A stretch of 64,000 nt of DNA from Gammaproteobacteria bacterium (GTDB lineage Bacteria > Pseudomonadota > Gammaproteobacteria > Pseudomonadales > Azotimanducaceae_A). Location of the stretch: assembly GCA_012960755.1 (NCBI GenBank), contig DUAT01000072.1, positions 244,448 to 308,447 on the forward strand, given 5' to 3'. The position numbers and the translations under genes are program-made. Below the pieces are notes generated by a model that saw only the letters and a list, made by a program, of their open reading frames with translations, searched no databases and was not told the DNA's origin. Of the stretch, positions 24,428 to 34,372 are shown piece by piece (the stretch's first letter is position 1; each line of letters opens with the position of its first letter).

Positions 24428-26146
24428 TTATCGCCATTTACGGTTAATCGCCGCCACGATGGATTTAAACGCAGCCGTCGTCGTGTTCTGGCTGATGCCG
24501 ACACCGTAGTACTTGTTTTGCTGATCATCGGTAATGGCCAGAATACAGATCGCCTGTGCCTCGCTGCCTTCGTTTAGCGCATATTCCTGGTAGTCGATGA
24601 CATTCAGCGGCTCGTTAAGTGTTTCTACCATCGCAGCTATAAAGGCATCGATGGGTCCTGAGCCCTCGCCGTGGATAGACATTTCATTCTCCGCAACCTT
24701 GATATCAGCATCACAGCTCTCCTGGCCACCCTCCATTGAATTAACCTTGTAATCAATCAACTGGTAGGGACCGGCCACTTCAATAAACTCGGCCACAAAG
24801 GCTTCCCAGATTTCGTCCGGTTTCAGTTCACCACCATCATTCTCCGTCAGCTTTTGTATGATCGGGCTGAATTCAAGCAACAGGGAACGAGGCAGGGAGA
24901 CACCAAAGTAGTTCTCCAGTATAAACGCGATACCACCTTTGCCGGACTGGCTGTTAACCCTGACAGTTTCCCGGTAGGAGCCGCCAACATCGACGGGGTC
25001 AATGGGCAGATAGGGTACTTCCCATTGTGCGTCGCCGCCCTTGTCAACCACTGCCATACCCTTTCGGATAGCATCCTGGTGTGAGCCTGAAAATGCCGTA
25101 AATACCAGCTCACCCGCATAGGGTTGACGAACATGCGTAGTAATCTTGGTACATTCCTCAGAAACAGCAACAATTCGGGGCATGTCTGACAGATACAATT
25201 CCGGATCAACACCCTGGGAGAACATATTCATAGCCATGGTGATGACATCACAATTGCCTGTTCGCTCCCCGTTACCAAACAAGGTACCTTCAATTCGATC
25301 TGCCCCGGCCATTAAACCCAGTTCAGATGCAGCCACGCCGGTACCCCGATCGTTGTGAGTATGAAGACTGATAACGGCCTTGTCCCGCTCAGGCAAATTA
25401 CGGCAAAACCATTCGAGCTGATCGGCATAAATATTCGGGGTTGCCATTTCAACCGTCGACGGCAGGTTCAGGATGATCTTCTTCTCAACACTCGGCTGCC
25501 AGACTTTCATCACCGCATCACAAATTTCAATCGCAAAGTCCATTTCGGTGGCGGTGTAGCTTTCTGGTGAGTATTCCAACGTCACATCGGTACCATTGCT
25601 CTGCAACTTGTCCGTATGCACCTTTACCAGCTCGGTTGCATTCGTTGCCAGTTGAACAACTTCCTCGCGATTCATTTTGAAAACGACTCTTCTCTGCAGC
25701 GTTGAGGTCGAGTTATATAAATGAAAGATGACTTTCTTTGCGCCTTCAACCGCCTCGCAGGAACGTGTGATCAATTCTTCACGGGCCTGGCAAAGGATCT
25801 GGATTGTTACATCGTCGGGAATAAGCTCTTTCTCGATAATCATCCGGACAAAATCAAAGTCTGTTTGCGATGCTGCGGGAAAACCGACTTCAATTTCCTT
25901 AAAGCCAAGGTCCAGCAGCAAATTCCACATTTTGGACTTCTCGTCAGGCGTCATTGGTTCGATCAGTGCCTGGTTTCCATCACGCAGGTCAACACTACAC
26001 CAGCGTGGTGCCCTGGTGATTACCTGATCGGGCCACGTACGATCTTTCAACGCAATCGGCTTGAACGGTTTGTATTTATGAAACGGCATCTTTCTGGAAG
26101 CGACCGATTCGCCGGATTGTTTTAAGGGTTCATTTTCTGCATTCAT
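24428..26146 (-). CDS. leuA: 2-isopropylmalate synthase
   Basis: First committed step of leucine synthesis: condenses 2-oxoisovalerate and acetyl-CoA. The 572-residue protein is of the long type-2 LeuA form. The TIM-barrel catalytic domain has DLRDGNQALIEPM and metal ligands in SLHTHNDRGTGVA. The C-terminal third is the LeuA dimer/regulatory domain responsible for leucine feedback (NVIDYQEYALNEG). A Leu-rich leader peptide and a strong promoter upstream point to leucine-responsive attenuation. Confidence 0.96.
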   Translation of the reverse strand: MNAENEPLKQSGESVASRKMPFHKYKPFKPIALKDRTWPDQVITRAPRWCSVDLRDGNQALIEPMTPDEKSKMWNLLLDLGFKEIEVGFPAASQTDFDFVRMIIEKELIPDDVTIQILCQAREELITRSCEAVEGAKKVIFHLYNSTSTLQRRVVFKMNREEVVQLATNATELVKVHTDKLQSNGTDVTLEYSPESYTATEMDFAIEICDAVMKVWQPSVEKKIILNLPSTVEMATPNIYADQLEWFCRNLPERDKAVISLHTHNDRGTGVAASELGLMAGADRIEGTLFGNGERTGNCDVITMAMNMFSQGVDPELYLSDMPRIVAVSEECTKITTHVRQPYAGELVFTAFSGSHQDAIRKGMAVVDKGGDAQWEVPYLPIDPVDVGGSYRETVRVNSQSGKGGIAFILENYFGVSLPRSLLLEFSPIIQKLTENDGGELKPDEIWEAFVAEFIEVAGPYQLIDYKVNSMEGGQESCDADIKVAENEMSIHGEGSGPIDAFIAAMVETLNEPLNVIDYQEYALNEGSEAQAICILAITDDQQNKYYGVGISQNTTTAAFKSIVAAINRKWR

Positions 26147-26280
26147 GTTCGTCAGTCTTCTTTATTTGGTTGATCTGTATTGCGCGACTTGTGCAACAAC
26201 AGTCGATTTCCGGAAATGACCCAAAAGAGCAGTTCCGGAGGGCAATAAGTATGGACGATGCAGGAATTTAGACAGGCCGC

Positions 26281-26370
26281 CTACAACGGCAGTATTAGCA
26301 ATAGATCCGCAGCAGATAACCCCAGCTGGTCGCTGGTAGCAGAGATTTGATTGTGATCAAAGATCTTCAT
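26281..26370 (-). CDS. Leu-rich leader peptide upstream of leuA (candidate leucine attenuator)
   Basis: A 29-codon frame starts at ATG 26370 and ends in TAG at 26281. The peptide starts MKIFDHNQIS and ends LGLSAADLLLILPL. Seven of its last 14 residues are leucine, encoded by CTG, TTA, CTA and TTG. It lies between a good sigma-70 promoter and leuA, the position of a leader peptide. Candidate RNA stems follow (TCCGGAA with TTCCGGA), but I see no classical U-tailed terminator, so the mode of attenuation is open. There is no strong ribosome binding site. Confidence 0.7.
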   Translation of the reverse strand: MKIFDHNQISATSDQLGLSAADLLLILPL

Positions 26371-26413
26371 GCTTGTTTAACAGTTATCAATATGAAAGGT
26401 TAGAACTCTTTGT

Positions 26414-26442
26414 AGAATAGCCCCTTAATCCGCACTTGCCAA
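26414..26442 (-). promoter_or_regulatory. Sigma-70 promoter of the leuA leader
   Basis: On the minus strand, TTGGCA and TATTCT are separated by exactly 17 bases. The transcript would start near 26407, about 37 bases before the leader peptide ATG and 260 before leuA. Confidence 0.7.
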
Positions 26443-26465
26443 GCGGCTTTTGAAACCGGCACCAA

Positions 26466-26987
26466 TTACGCGGGCTGGAGTTCTTTCTTGTAACGCTTGA
26501 AGTTTTTCACATAACCCATGGCACTCACCAACAAACCATCAATCTGTTCCGCCGTCAGTTCACGCACTACCTTTCCAGGTGAACCCATGACAAGAGAGCC
26601 GTCGGGGATTACCTTGCCTTCGGGAATCAGGGAATTGGCACCGATCAAACAGTTTTTACCAATCCTGGCATGATCCAGAATCACGGCATTGATGCCAATA
26701 AGGGAATTGTCACCAATTTCGCAACCATGCACCATGGCCTTGTGACCTATGGTTACATTCTCGCCAATATGGACCGGAATACCCGCAAAATTATGAATGA
26801 CGGCCCCGTCCTGGACATTTGAATTATCACCAATGCTGATAAAGTCATTGTCGCCCCTGACCACCGCGTTAAACCAGACGCTGACGTTGTTTCCAAGAAC
26901 GACAGACCCGATAACCGTAGCGTTGTCCGCAACAAAATAGTCTTCACCCTTAAACTCGACTTTCTGCTCACCCAGGCTGTAAATCAT
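26466..26987 (-). CDS. Gamma-carbonic anhydrase-family hexapeptide protein
   Basis: The 173-residue left-handed beta-helix protein has hexapeptide repeats from about residue 20 to 150 and a C-terminal helix. The three metal-binding histidines of the family are present at H65 (VIHNFAG), H82 and H87 (TIGHKAMVHGC). It resembles E. coli YrdA/PaaY-type proteins. Carbonic anhydrase or thioesterase activity differs between members, so the reaction is uncertain. Confidence 0.88.
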   Translation of the reverse strand: MIYSLGEQKVEFKGEDYFVADNATVIGSVVLGNNVSVWFNAVVRGDNDFISIGDNSNVQDGAVIHNFAGIPVHIGENVTIGHKAMVHGCEIGDNSLIGINAVILDHARIGKNCLIGANSLIPEGKVIPDGSLVMGSPGKVVRELTAEQIDGLLVSAMGYVKNFKRYKKELQPA

Positions 26988-27082
26988 GGTCTACCTCGTT
27001 CCGATAATTCGGCCACGAGCTTACCACAGGCCCGAAATGGTACTGACTTAACGCCAAAACGCAGGTAGCGTTGAGTTGGTGA

Positions 27083-27697
27083 CTAACGATCCGTGATATC
27101 CAGCCCCAAACCATGCACCATGAATTCGAGCAGGATCATCGCAGTCAAACCCCAGATTTTGAATCCTTCATAGTGATACACCGGCACAACATGCCGTTCT
27201 CCATGGCGCTCAATAATATCGGTGTCTGTCCGGGGATCATCCAACAAATAGTCCAGGGGGACCTGGAAAATGCTGGAGATTTCATCATCGTTACTTACGA
27301 GTTCCACGCCTGCTGGTATCAAACCAACAAAGGGGGTCACCTCAAGCCCAAACTTCGAGATAAATGGCCTGAGTTGACAAACAATCTCTACCAGACCGGG
27401 GCGCAACCCTATCTCCTCCTCGGACTCACGCAGGGCCGTAAAAACCAATGATTCATCGGACTCGTCTTTTTTACCGCCGGGCCAGGCGACTTCACCCCCA
27501 TGGGCATCGAGTTTCGAGGAACGCTGGGTCAGGATCAGCGCAGGCCTCTCCCTCATCACAATAGGCAACAGCACCGCAGCAAGTTCCCGCTCTACTTTAT
27601 TTCCAGAGTCAACGGGTTGATAGCTGCTATCAGCAAGGTGATAGCTGCTATCAGCAAGGTGATAGCTGCTTAACCGTTTTTTAATCTCGTTGATCAT
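27083..27697 (-). CDS. Nudix hydrolase, probable CoA pyrophosphatase (NudL-like)
   Basis: The 204-residue protein has the CoA-type Nudix signature: SSKLDAHGGEVAWPGGKKDE followed by TALRESEEEIGL. It is expected to cleave CoA and acyl-CoA to phosphopantetheine and 3',5'-ADP. ATG 27697 is preferred over the TTG seven codons upstream. The N-terminal region carries a duplicated SSYHLAD heptapeptide from a 21-bp tandem repeat, outside the catalytic domain. Confidence 0.88.
   Translation of the reverse strand: MINEIKKRLSSYHLADSSYHLADSSYQPVDSGNKVERELAAVLLPIVMRERPALILTQRSSKLDAHGGEVAWPGGKKDESDESLVFTALRESEEEIGLRPGLVEIVCQLRPFISKFGLEVTPFVGLIPAGVELVSNDDEISSIFQVPLDYLLDDPRTDTDIIERHGERHVVPVYHYEGFKIWGLTAMILLEFMVHGLGLDITDR
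27618..27671. repeat. 21-bp tandem repeat in the 5' end of the Nudix gene
   Basis: Two perfect 21-bp units (27618-27638 and 27639-27659) and a partial third encode SSYHLAD repeats. Each unit contains the palindrome GATAGCTGCTATC. Confidence 0.95.
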
Positions 27698-27853
27698 GGC
27701 GGTCCGCTCTTGTGACAATGCCTCTGAAGAAAAGTCGCGTGAACCTTAACAGAATCACGATGGCCAATCGCAATTAATGAACCGTTGCCTGCTTTTTGAT
27801 GTGAAAAAACAGGCTGATGATTCTGTGCCGGATATGCGTATATACTGTTCGAC

Positions 27854-28408
27854 ATGAAATTTTGCAGCAACTGTGGGAATACTGTCTCCCAAATAATCCC
27901 CGAGGGTGACAACCGTCCCAGATATGTTTGTGATCAGTGTCACCACATTCACTATCAAAACCCTCGTGTCATTGCCGGGTGTCTACCAATTTATGAAGAT
28001 AAGGTTTTGCTCTGCAAACGGGCGATCGATCCCCGCGCTGGATTCTGGACATTGCCTGCTGGTTTCCTGGAGAACCATGAAACTGTAATCGAAGGTGCAT
28101 TGAGAGAAACACGTGAGGAGGCCAACGCCAATACTGAAATCGACGCGTTATATACAGTGTTCAGCCTGCCTCATATATCCCAGGTGTACATGTTCTTTCG
28201 CGCCCGATTAGCGGACCAGAATTTTAGCGCCGGTGCAGAATCGTTAGATGTCCGGCTGTTTTCAGAAGACGACATCCCCTGGGATGAACTCGCCTTTCCA
28301 GTGATCACAGACACATTGAAGTATTTCTTTGAAGACAGACTGACACAGAACTATCCTGCGCGTTACGAAGAGATTATTCGGCCGTTAAAGAAAACAGAGG
28401 TTAACTGA
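27854..28408 (+). CDS. Nudix hydrolase with N-terminal zinc ribbon
   Basis: The 184-residue protein has a zinc ribbon at the N-terminus (C4-x2-C7 and C26-x2-C29, CSNCG and CDQCH). A Nudix domain follows, with the box [27 protein letters not shown] segment near residue 75-97. The layout is like NudC-type and ADP-ribose pyrophosphatase proteins, but the substrate is not evident. It is divergent from the NudL-like gene and its 3' end overlaps purL convergently by 8 bases. Confidence 0.88.
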   Translation: MKFCSNCGNTVSQIIPEGDNRPRYVCDQCHHIHYQNPRVIAGCLPIYEDKVLLCKRAIDPRAGFWTLPAGFLENHETVIEGALRETREEANANTEIDALYTVFSLPHISQVYMFFRARLADQNFSAGAESLDVRLFSEDDIPWDELAFPVITDTLKYFFEDRLTQNYPARYEEIIRPLKKTEVN

Positions 28409-31400
28409 CCCAAACCCGCGCATTACGGAACATACGCATCCAGGGGCTGTCTTCTTGCCAATCTGCCGGGTGCCATGAATTCTGCACAGTACGATAGACC
28501 CGTTCCGGATGGGGCATCATCACGGTAAATCGGCCGTCATCATTCGTCAGACCTGAAATGCCCCGGGGCGAACCGTTGGGGTTCATGGGATAGGTTTCAG
28601 TGAATGCAATATCGTGATCGACAAAACGAACCGCAACCTGCCCGCTATCAATCAGTTTGTCAGCGCCTGCCGAATCAATCTCAGCCCGGCCTTCTCCGTG
28701 GGAAACGGCGATAGGTATATGCGAGCCTGCCATACCGGCAAACATCAGCGAAGTCGTTTCCTGAATCTGGACCAGGGAAAACCGCGCTTCAAACTGTTCT
28801 GATCGATTGGTAACAAACCTGGGCCACTGCTGCGCGCCAGGAATCAGGTCTTTTAAAGAAGCCATCATCTGGCAACCATTACAAACTCCGAGGCCGAAGG
28901 TATCCTGTCGATTGAAGAACTGTTGAAATTCATCCCGCGCCCGGGAGTTAAAAAGAATCGACTTGGCCCAGCCCTCGCCTGCCCCCAGTACATCCCCGTA
29001 GGAGAAACCTCCACAAGCCACAATCCCCTTGAACCGATCCAGACGAACGGACCCTTTAAGTATCTCAGACATATGAACATCAATCGTGTCAAATCCGGCA
29101 CGGTGAAATACCGCCGCCATTTCAACCTGACTGTTAACCCCCTGTTCCCTGAGCACGGCAATACCCGGCCTCGACCCTTTAGCGACATAGGGCGCAGCAA
29201 TATCTTCATTAACATCAAAGGTAACTTTCGCAGACAAGCCCGGATCGAGATCATTATCATGGCTGGCGAACTCCTCATCGGCACAGTCAGGATTGTCTCG
29301 TAAGCGCTGAATATGATAACTGGTTTCACTCCAGCGTTTCTGCAACACGGCCCGGGTTTCAGCAAAGACCTGCTCTGCGCCCTGGATTACTACAATCTGT
29401 TGTCGGGTTGTTGGTATGCCTATGGGTTGGCAAACCAGACCCAGGTTGTTAAAGGCCTTGATGACACTGTCCTGATCGGTTTTGGTAACCTGCAAAATCC
29501 CACCCAGTTCTTCATTGAACAAGGCGCTTATCAAATCATCATCTTCCTTAAGGCTGATTTCCACGCCACACCGGGAAGCAAACGCCATTTCAACAATGCT
29601 GACGAACGCACCCCCATCCGACCGGTCATGGTAGGCAATAATTTTCTTACGAATTTCCGCTGACTGCATGATGTCGAAAAAGTTTTTCAGCGCCTGCGCA
29701 CTGTCGACATCTGGCGCATCATCTCCCATCTCACCGAAACACTGGGCCAAAATAGAACCACCCATCCGTTTTTGGCCCAGGTCAACCAGTAACAGCACGC
29801 TACCTTCCAGTTCATTGAGCTGAGGTGTCAACGTATCTCGCACATCAGAGACCGGGGCAAATGCCGATACGATCAGTGACATAGGTGAAGTGACGGTTTT
29901 TTCCTGCCAGCGGGTTTGCATGGACATGGAGTCCTTACCGACGGGGATGCAAATACCCAGGGCCGGACAAAGATCCAACCCAACCGCTGCAACGGTTTTG
30001 TACAGATTCGCATCTTCACCGGGATGGCCAACAGCCGCCATCCAGTTCGCCGAGAGTTTTACATCCTCTATGCGCTCTATTTTTGCCGCCAGCAGATTAG
30101 TCAATGCCTCACCCACTGCCATCTTCCCCGAAGCCGCACCGTCCAACAATGCGACTGGGGTGCGCTCTCCCATCGACATAGCTTCACCAAAATACCCGGT
30201 ATAGCTGTTAGTTGAAATCGCAACATCCGCCACCGGCACCTGCCAGGGTCCAATCATCTGGTCACGGGACACCATACCGCCAACGCTTCGATCACCAATC
30301 GTGATCAAAAAGTTCTTCGCAGCAACAGTTGGGTGACCGATAACGCAATGAATCGCCTCGGACAATTCAACACCAGTGGCGCCGCGCAGCGGTAATGCGT
30401 TGACCTGCCTTGTGGTCGCGTTTTTGTGCATGCGGGGCGCCTTGCCGAACAGAATCGACATTGGCAGGTCAACAGGATTTGCATCCAGCAACGTGTCACT
30501 GACCAGCAGGTGTGAGTCACTAACGGCGGTTCCCACTATAGCGAAAGGACAACGTTCTTTTTCACAAATGTCCTGGAACTGATCCAGGTTGTCGCCAGCG
30601 ACGGCGAGAACATATCGTTCCTGGGCTTCATTGCACCATATCTCCAATGGCGACATTCCCGGTTCGTCGTTGGGAACTTCACGCAAGCTGAAATTGCCAC
30701 CCACACCGCCATCCTTCACCAGTTCCGGCAATGCGTTGGATAGTCCTCCGGCGCCCACATCATGGATGAACTGAATCGGATTGTTCTCACCCAGTTGCCA
30801 GCACTGGTCGATGACTTCCTGACAGCGGTGTTCAATTTCCGGATTTCCCCTTTGCACACTGGCAAAGTCCAGTTCGGCGTCACTCGCACCTGTTGCCATG
30901 GATGAGGCAGCACCACCACCCAGGCCAATCAACATGGCCGGGCCGCCCAACACAATCAGTGAGGCGCCGGGATCAATGAGTTTCTGTTCGACATGATCGG
31001 CTCGAATATTGCCCAAGCCGCCTGCAATCATGATGGGTTTGTGATAGCCCCTGATTTCATTGTCGAAATCCATCTCGAAAACGCGAAAATAGCCGCAGAT
31101 ATTGGGTCGTCCAAATTCGTTGTTAAATGCAGCACCACCAATCGGCCCCTGAATCATAATATCCAGGGCACTGGCAATTCGATCGGGTTTGCCATTGTCT
31201 GTTTCCCACGGCTCCAAATGACCGGGGATTTTCAGGTTTGAGACACTGTACCCGGTCAGCCCCACTTTTGGTTTCGAACCGCGGCCTACTGCACCCTCAT
31301 CTCTTATCTCGCCACCGGACCCCGTCGCAGCACCGGGGAAAGGCGCGATGGCGGTCGGATGGTTGTGCGTTTCCACCTTCATTAGTATGTGGATGTCTTC

Positions 31401-32276
31401 TTCGTGATACTGGTACTGGCGACTCTTCGGGTCGGGATAAAAACGCTCTCCCTTGTTGCCCACAATAACCGACGCATTGTCCTCGTAGGCACTTAACACA
31501 CCATCACCATTGGTTTTGTGAAAGGTGTTCTGGATCATATCCATAAGCGAATGGGGCTGCTCCTCTCCGTCCAGGGTCCAGCTGGCACGGAATGTTTTGT
31601 GCCGACAGTGTTCAGAATTGGCCTGGGCAAACATCATCAGTTCAACGTCGGTTGGATCACGACCGAGGGATTGAAACGCCTCGACCAGGTACTCAATTTC
31701 GTCATCGGCTAATGCCATACCGAGTTGGCTATTGGCTTTTCCAAGCGCTGAAGCCCCTTCGGTCAATACCGGCACCGTGGCAAGATGCCTGGCCTTTTCA
31801 ACTCGAAACAGTGCCTGGGCAGTTTCCATATCATCGAACACAGCTTCTACCATGCGATCATGAATCAACGCATCAATGCTCGCTTTTGTACCGGCATTGA
31901 GAGGTTCGCCACTGGACCTGATAAAAAAGGCTATACCGCGTTCGACCCGTTTAACCTTCGACAGCCCGCAAATCCGCAGGATGTCCGTGGCTTTGGAACT
32001 CCAGGGAGAGATTGTTCCCGGCCTTGGCACCACCAGGCGAAACCAATCGACGTTTTCTGCATCCTCTTCTTCCGCGTCGTCCACGCTGTCAGCTGCCGGA
32101 CCATAGGTCAGTACGGTTTTCAGCACGGTAAGTTCGTCGCCATCAAGATCGCCAGTCAGTTCGCAGAAATGGACAAAGCGAGTCCTGATACCGGTGATCT
32201 CATTCAACTGAAGATCGTCGAGGAGTTTTTTGATTCTAAAATCAGAAAGTGCCGGTGCGCCGAGCAAACGCAGCAT
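28401..32276 (-). CDS. purL: Phosphoribosylformylglycinamidine synthase
   Basis: Fourth step of purine synthesis: FGAR plus glutamine and ATP to FGAM. The 1291-residue single-chain (large) PurL has an N-terminal PurS-like domain and linker, and two AIRS-type synthetase halves ([37 protein letters not shown]). A C-terminal class I glutaminase domain follows, with the nucleophile in GVCNGCQMM near residue 1140 and the His/Glu in PHPERVYR. The reading frame is intact. Confidence 0.98.
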   Translation of the reverse strand: MLRLLGAPALSDFRIKKLLDDLQLNEITGIRTRFVHFCELTGDLDGDELTVLKTVLTYGPAADSVDDAEEEDAENVDWFRLVVPRPGTISPWSSKATDILRICGLSKVKRVERGIAFFIRSSGEPLNAGTKASIDALIHDRMVEAVFDDMETAQALFRVEKARHLATVPVLTEGASALGKANSQLGMALADDEIEYLVEAFQSLGRDPTDVELMMFAQANSEHCRHKTFRASWTLDGEEQPHSLMDMIQNTFHKTNGDGVLSAYEDNASVIVGNKGERFYPDPKSRQYQYHEEDIHILMKVETHNHPTAIAPFPGAATGSGGEIRDEGAVGRGSKPKVGLTGYSVSNLKIPGHLEPWETDNGKPDRIASALDIMIQGPIGGAAFNNEFGRPNICGYFRVFEMDFDNEIRGYHKPIMIAGGLGNIRADHVEQKLIDPGASLIVLGGPAMLIGLGGGAASSMATGASDAELDFASVQRGNPEIEHRCQEVIDQCWQLGENNPIQFIHDVGAGGLSNALPELVKDGGVGGNFSLREVPNDEPGMSPLEIWCNEAQERYVLAVAGDNLDQFQDICEKERCPFAIVGTAVSDSHLLVSDTLLDANPVDLPMSILFGKAPRMHKNATTRQVNALPLRGATGVELSEAIHCVIGHPTVAAKNFLITIGDRSVGGMVSRDQMIGPWQVPVADVAISTNSYTGYFGEAMSMGERTPVALLDGAASGKMAVGEALTNLLAAKIERIEDVKLSANWMAAVGHPGEDANLYKTVAAVGLDLCPALGICIPVGKDSMSMQTRWQEKTVTSPMSLIVSAFAPVSDVRDTLTPQLNELEGSVLLLVDLGQKRMGGSILAQCFGEMGDDAPDVDSAQALKNFFDIMQSAEIRKKIIAYHDRSDGGAFVSIVEMAFASRCGVEISLKEDDDLISALFNEELGGILQVTKTDQDSVIKAFNNLGLVCQPIGIPTTRQQIVVIQGAEQVFAETRAVLQKRWSETSYHIQRLRDNPDCADEEFASHDNDLDPGLSAKVTFDVNEDIAAPYVAKGSRPGIAVLREQGVNSQVEMAAVFHRAGFDTIDVHMSEILKGSVRLDRFKGIVACGGFSYGDVLGAGEGWAKSILFNSRARDEFQQFFNRQDTFGLGVCNGCQMMASLKDLIPGAQQWPRFVTNRSEQFEARFSLVQIQETTSLMFAGMAGSHIPIAVSHGEGRAEIDSAGADKLIDSGQVAVRFVDHDIAFTETYPMNPNGSPRGISGLTNDDGRFTVMMPHPERVYRTVQNSWHPADWQEDSPWMRMFRNARVWVS

Positions 32277-32395
32277 TAATTTTCTCCCTTCTCTTTAGTA
32301 AAGAGGTTCAATAAAAGGTTTCAGTAAAGAAGTTCAATGATGTTCGCTGATGTTCATGGATGTCCATTGATGTCCAATACAGTCTACAAACGAGA
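32277..32395. repeat. Degenerate tandem repeats upstream of purL
   Basis: Four 10-bp units occupy 32338-32377: TGATGTTCGC, TGATGTTCAT, GGATGTCCAT and TGATGTCCAA. Beside them, about 19-bp units (TTTAGTAAAGAGGTTCAAT and TTCAGTAAAGAAGTTCAAT) repeat with a period of about 25. The array lies between tadA and purL, in the purL 5' region. Confidence 0.8.
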
Positions 32396-32911
32396 TCAAC
32401 TTCGCCTTGTCTTAAAAAAAGCGTGCATCTTTTCTGCGGCTTCTGTTTCACAAACCCCTGCCATCACATCCACCCTATGATTCACAGACGGGTTCGACAG
32501 AACATGGATACTGGAATCAACCGCACCAGCCCTGGGTTCCCTGGCACCGTAAATTAACCTGGCAATCCTCGCATGAATTAACGCACCGGCACACATGGTA
32601 CAAGGTTCAATGGTGACATAGAGTTCTGCATCTACAATTCGATAGTTCTGGCACCTTCGTGCCGCATCCCTTAGCGCGACGATCTCCGCATGTGCCGAAG
32701 GATCATGGCTGCTGATTACCTGGTTGTAACCTTCGCCGATAATCTCATTGTTACGAACGACAACCGCACCGACAGGCACCTCGCCACTATTACCGGCCTT
32801 GTCAGCCAGTCGTAACGCAGTTTGCATCCATTGCTCAGCGCGGCCCCGGGATCTGTCGCTCATGGACTGTTCACTCGCGGATCGTTCCTGGTTACTGATC
32901 AGGTTCTTCAT
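32396..32911 (-). CDS. tadA: tRNA-specific adenosine deaminase TadA
   Basis: TadA converts A34 to inosine in tRNA-Arg(ACG). The 171-residue protein has the cytidine deaminase-like zinc site: H74-A-E76 (HAE) and P-C104-x2-C107 (PCTMC). An N-terminal extension of about 20 residues is polar. ATG 32911 overlaps the 3' end of the preceding ACT-domain gene by 20 bases. ATG 32863 (MSDRSRG) is an equally plausible start. Confidence 0.95.
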   Translation of the reverse strand: MKNLISNQERSASEQSMSDRSRGRAEQWMQTALRLADKAGNSGEVPVGAVVVRNNEIIGEGYNQVISSHDPSAHAEIVALRDAARRCQNYRIVDAELYVTIEPCTMCAGALIHARIARLIYGAREPRAGAVDSSIHVLSNPSVNHRVDVMAGVCETEAAEKMHAFFKTRRS

Positions 32912-33416
32912 CCAGTAATATGTCTATTCCCAGATCATCAGCTACTCTGTCCAACAGTTCGGCAATAACGCGCCAGTCCATCTCAAAAGGAACTTCAATA
33001 TTCGCGTCCGCTGAGAAGGTCAGTTCACCGCTCATGGGCGCCGCTGCGATGTTGGTTTCCATCTCGACCACATTGGCAACATGCTTCTCCAGCGCTCGGG
33101 TGACATCATGCAGAATACCTGGCCGATCCGGCCCAACAATATTCAGACCAAGCACACGGGTATTCTTAACTTCAGTGTCGGTCTCTGCTTCTTCGACCAG
33201 GGAAGAAATACCCTCAAGATTCTCAAGTGCATATCTCAGTATATCAAAGTGCTCTTTTTCGACCTCAATCACCGCCACGCCAGCAAAACGATTCGCCAAT
33301 TGGCTCATCCTGCTCTCAAGCCAGTTACCATGGTTGCTGTTAACCACGTCACTGATGCTACGCACGAGACCCGGCTTATCATTGCCGATAAAACTGATTA
33401 CCAGGTTACGCTTCAT
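32892..33416 (-). CDS. GcvR-like protein with two ACT domains
   Basis: The 174-residue protein consists of two ACT domains (LVISFIGNDKPGLVRSISDV and LGLNIVGPDRPGILHDVTRAL). This is the arrangement of GcvR, which senses glycine and restrains GcvA in E. coli. No DNA-binding domain is present. Whether it controls glycine cleavage here is not shown by the sequence. It shares an overlapping junction with tadA. Confidence 0.85.
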   Translation of the reverse strand: MKRNLVISFIGNDKPGLVRSISDVVNSNHGNWLESRMSQLANRFAGVAVIEVEKEHFDILRYALENLEGISSLVEEAETDTEVKNTRVLGLNIVGPDRPGILHDVTRALEKHVANVVEMETNIAAAPMSGELTFSADANIEVPFEMDWRVIAELLDRVADDLGIDILLDEEPDQ

Positions 33417-33684
33417 ACCGTCTCTCTTTGTTTATCCAATTTACAGTGACTCAGTTTATACCCGCTCGATTATAAACGGATGTCTCCAGAACTTCTTGCT
33501 GAAGCGATTCGATTACCGTTTTGATTCGATTTGTTGCGCCATGCGGGCAGGACTAGCTATTCTTCCCTGGCAAAGCAAATAAGTGATGTAACTGAGCCAT
33601 ATCAGACCAGGCGGGATCCTGGTAACCGGGGACAGATCAGCTATCGGCTAATTGCAAGGTTTTGAGTTATGAGCATGCTTTTCG
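33417..33684. other. Intergenic region between the Xre cassette and the GcvR-like gene
   Basis: The 268 bases hold no convincing gene. A TATAAT on the minus strand (complement of 33469-33474) could be the -10 of the GcvR-like gene. A CCGGGGACAGA motif lies near 33626-33636, similar to one at 24224-24232. Confidence 0.35.
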
Positions 33685-33891
33685 TTATTCATAGTTAAAC
33701 ACACTTTCCAGTGTCGCCTTAAATACGTTTGAAATTTTGAAAGCAACTTCCAGTGATGGGGAGTATTTATCTTTTTCAATTGCTATTACAGTTTGACGAG
33801 TTACGCCAACTTTATCTGCTAAAGTTTGTTGAGACATTTCTCCTGCCTCAAACCTCAATCTTCTAACGTTGTTACTTAATCTCTTAGGCAA
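33685..33891 (-). CDS. Small Xre-family transcriptional regulator
   Basis: The 68-residue protein is almost entirely a Cro/C1 helix-turn-helix (MSQQTLADKVGVTRQTVIAIE), of the short type common beside membrane proteins. The start is TTG at 33891, one base after the stop of the upstream gene. An AAAGGA ribosome binding site sits 7 bases before it, inside that gene. A longer frame opening at 33936 has no such signal. It probably represses its own operon at the ATGTAAAA operator upstream. Confidence 0.85.
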   Translation of the reverse strand: MPKRLSNNVRRLRFEAGEMSQQTLADKVGVTRQTVIAIEKDKYSPSLEVAFKISNVFKATLESVFNYE

Positions 33892-33892
33892 C

Positions 33893-34351
33893 TTATATTC
33901 CTTTACGATAATAATAAAGTTGGGTAACAAAACCAATCACTTCTGCTAAAACAAAGAATAGTAGTAGCAAGTGGGCTAAGTAGGTGGGAGATGTAAAGAT
34001 AAGATTATGATAAAAATTAAACCGGGTTCCTGATCCTTCAATTATAAGATGAAATAAAAGAAACCAAACGCCAATACACAAAGTCCAATAACCATTTCGA
34101 TGAGAGGCGATCTCTATGAGTTTATCTCTCTCATCCTCTGTTTCTTTTCTATTTCTCATAGCAATAAAAGATTGAATAACAATCTCTAGGATTACAATGA
34201 GGATAACGGCACCAATAAGATCGCTAACATTGAGTTGTTGATTCACAGTCAATGTTAAATTGGCAAAAACGTGATAAAAATACCACCCAAATATGAGTAG
34301 AGTAGCCCCCAGGGAGGCAATTATACTTTTCTCTTTAAAGGAAAAATCCAT
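33893..34351 (-). CDS. Small membrane protein of the DUF2178-like type paired with an Xre regulator
   Basis: The 152-residue protein has four predicted membrane helices (IIASLGATLLIFGWYFYHV, LIGAVILIVILEIVIQSF, GYWTLCIGVWFLLFHLII, LAHLLLLFFVLAEVIGFV). A polar RNRKETEDERDKLIE loop follows helix two, as in DUF2178/DUF3796 families. Function is unknown. It is the first gene of a two-gene operon and the region is markedly AT-rich compared with its neighbours, suggesting acquisition. Confidence 0.75.
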   Translation of the reverse strand: MDFSFKEKSIIASLGATLLIFGWYFYHVFANLTLTVNQQLNVSDLIGAVILIVILEIVIQSFIAMRNRKETEDERDKLIEIASHRNGYWTLCIGVWFLLFHLIIEGSGTRFNFYHNLIFTSPTYLAHLLLLFFVLAEVIGFVTQLYYYRKGI

Positions 34352-34372
34352 GGTAATTTCATGTATAAATAT

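Noticed and set aside
24246..24437. 63-codon minus-strand frame overlapping the leuA 3' end
   Set aside because: It spans two palindromes and overlaps the end of leuA; there is no ribosome binding site or recognisable family.
26147..26280. Classical U-tailed attenuator terminator before leuA
   Set aside because: The TCCGGAA/TTCCGGA stem is present but is not followed by a T-run, so I do not annotate a terminator.
32920..33582. 220-codon plus-strand frame opposite the GcvR-like gene
   Set aside because: Ser-rich translation typical of the antisense of a real gene; the ACT-domain gene on the other strand is well supported.
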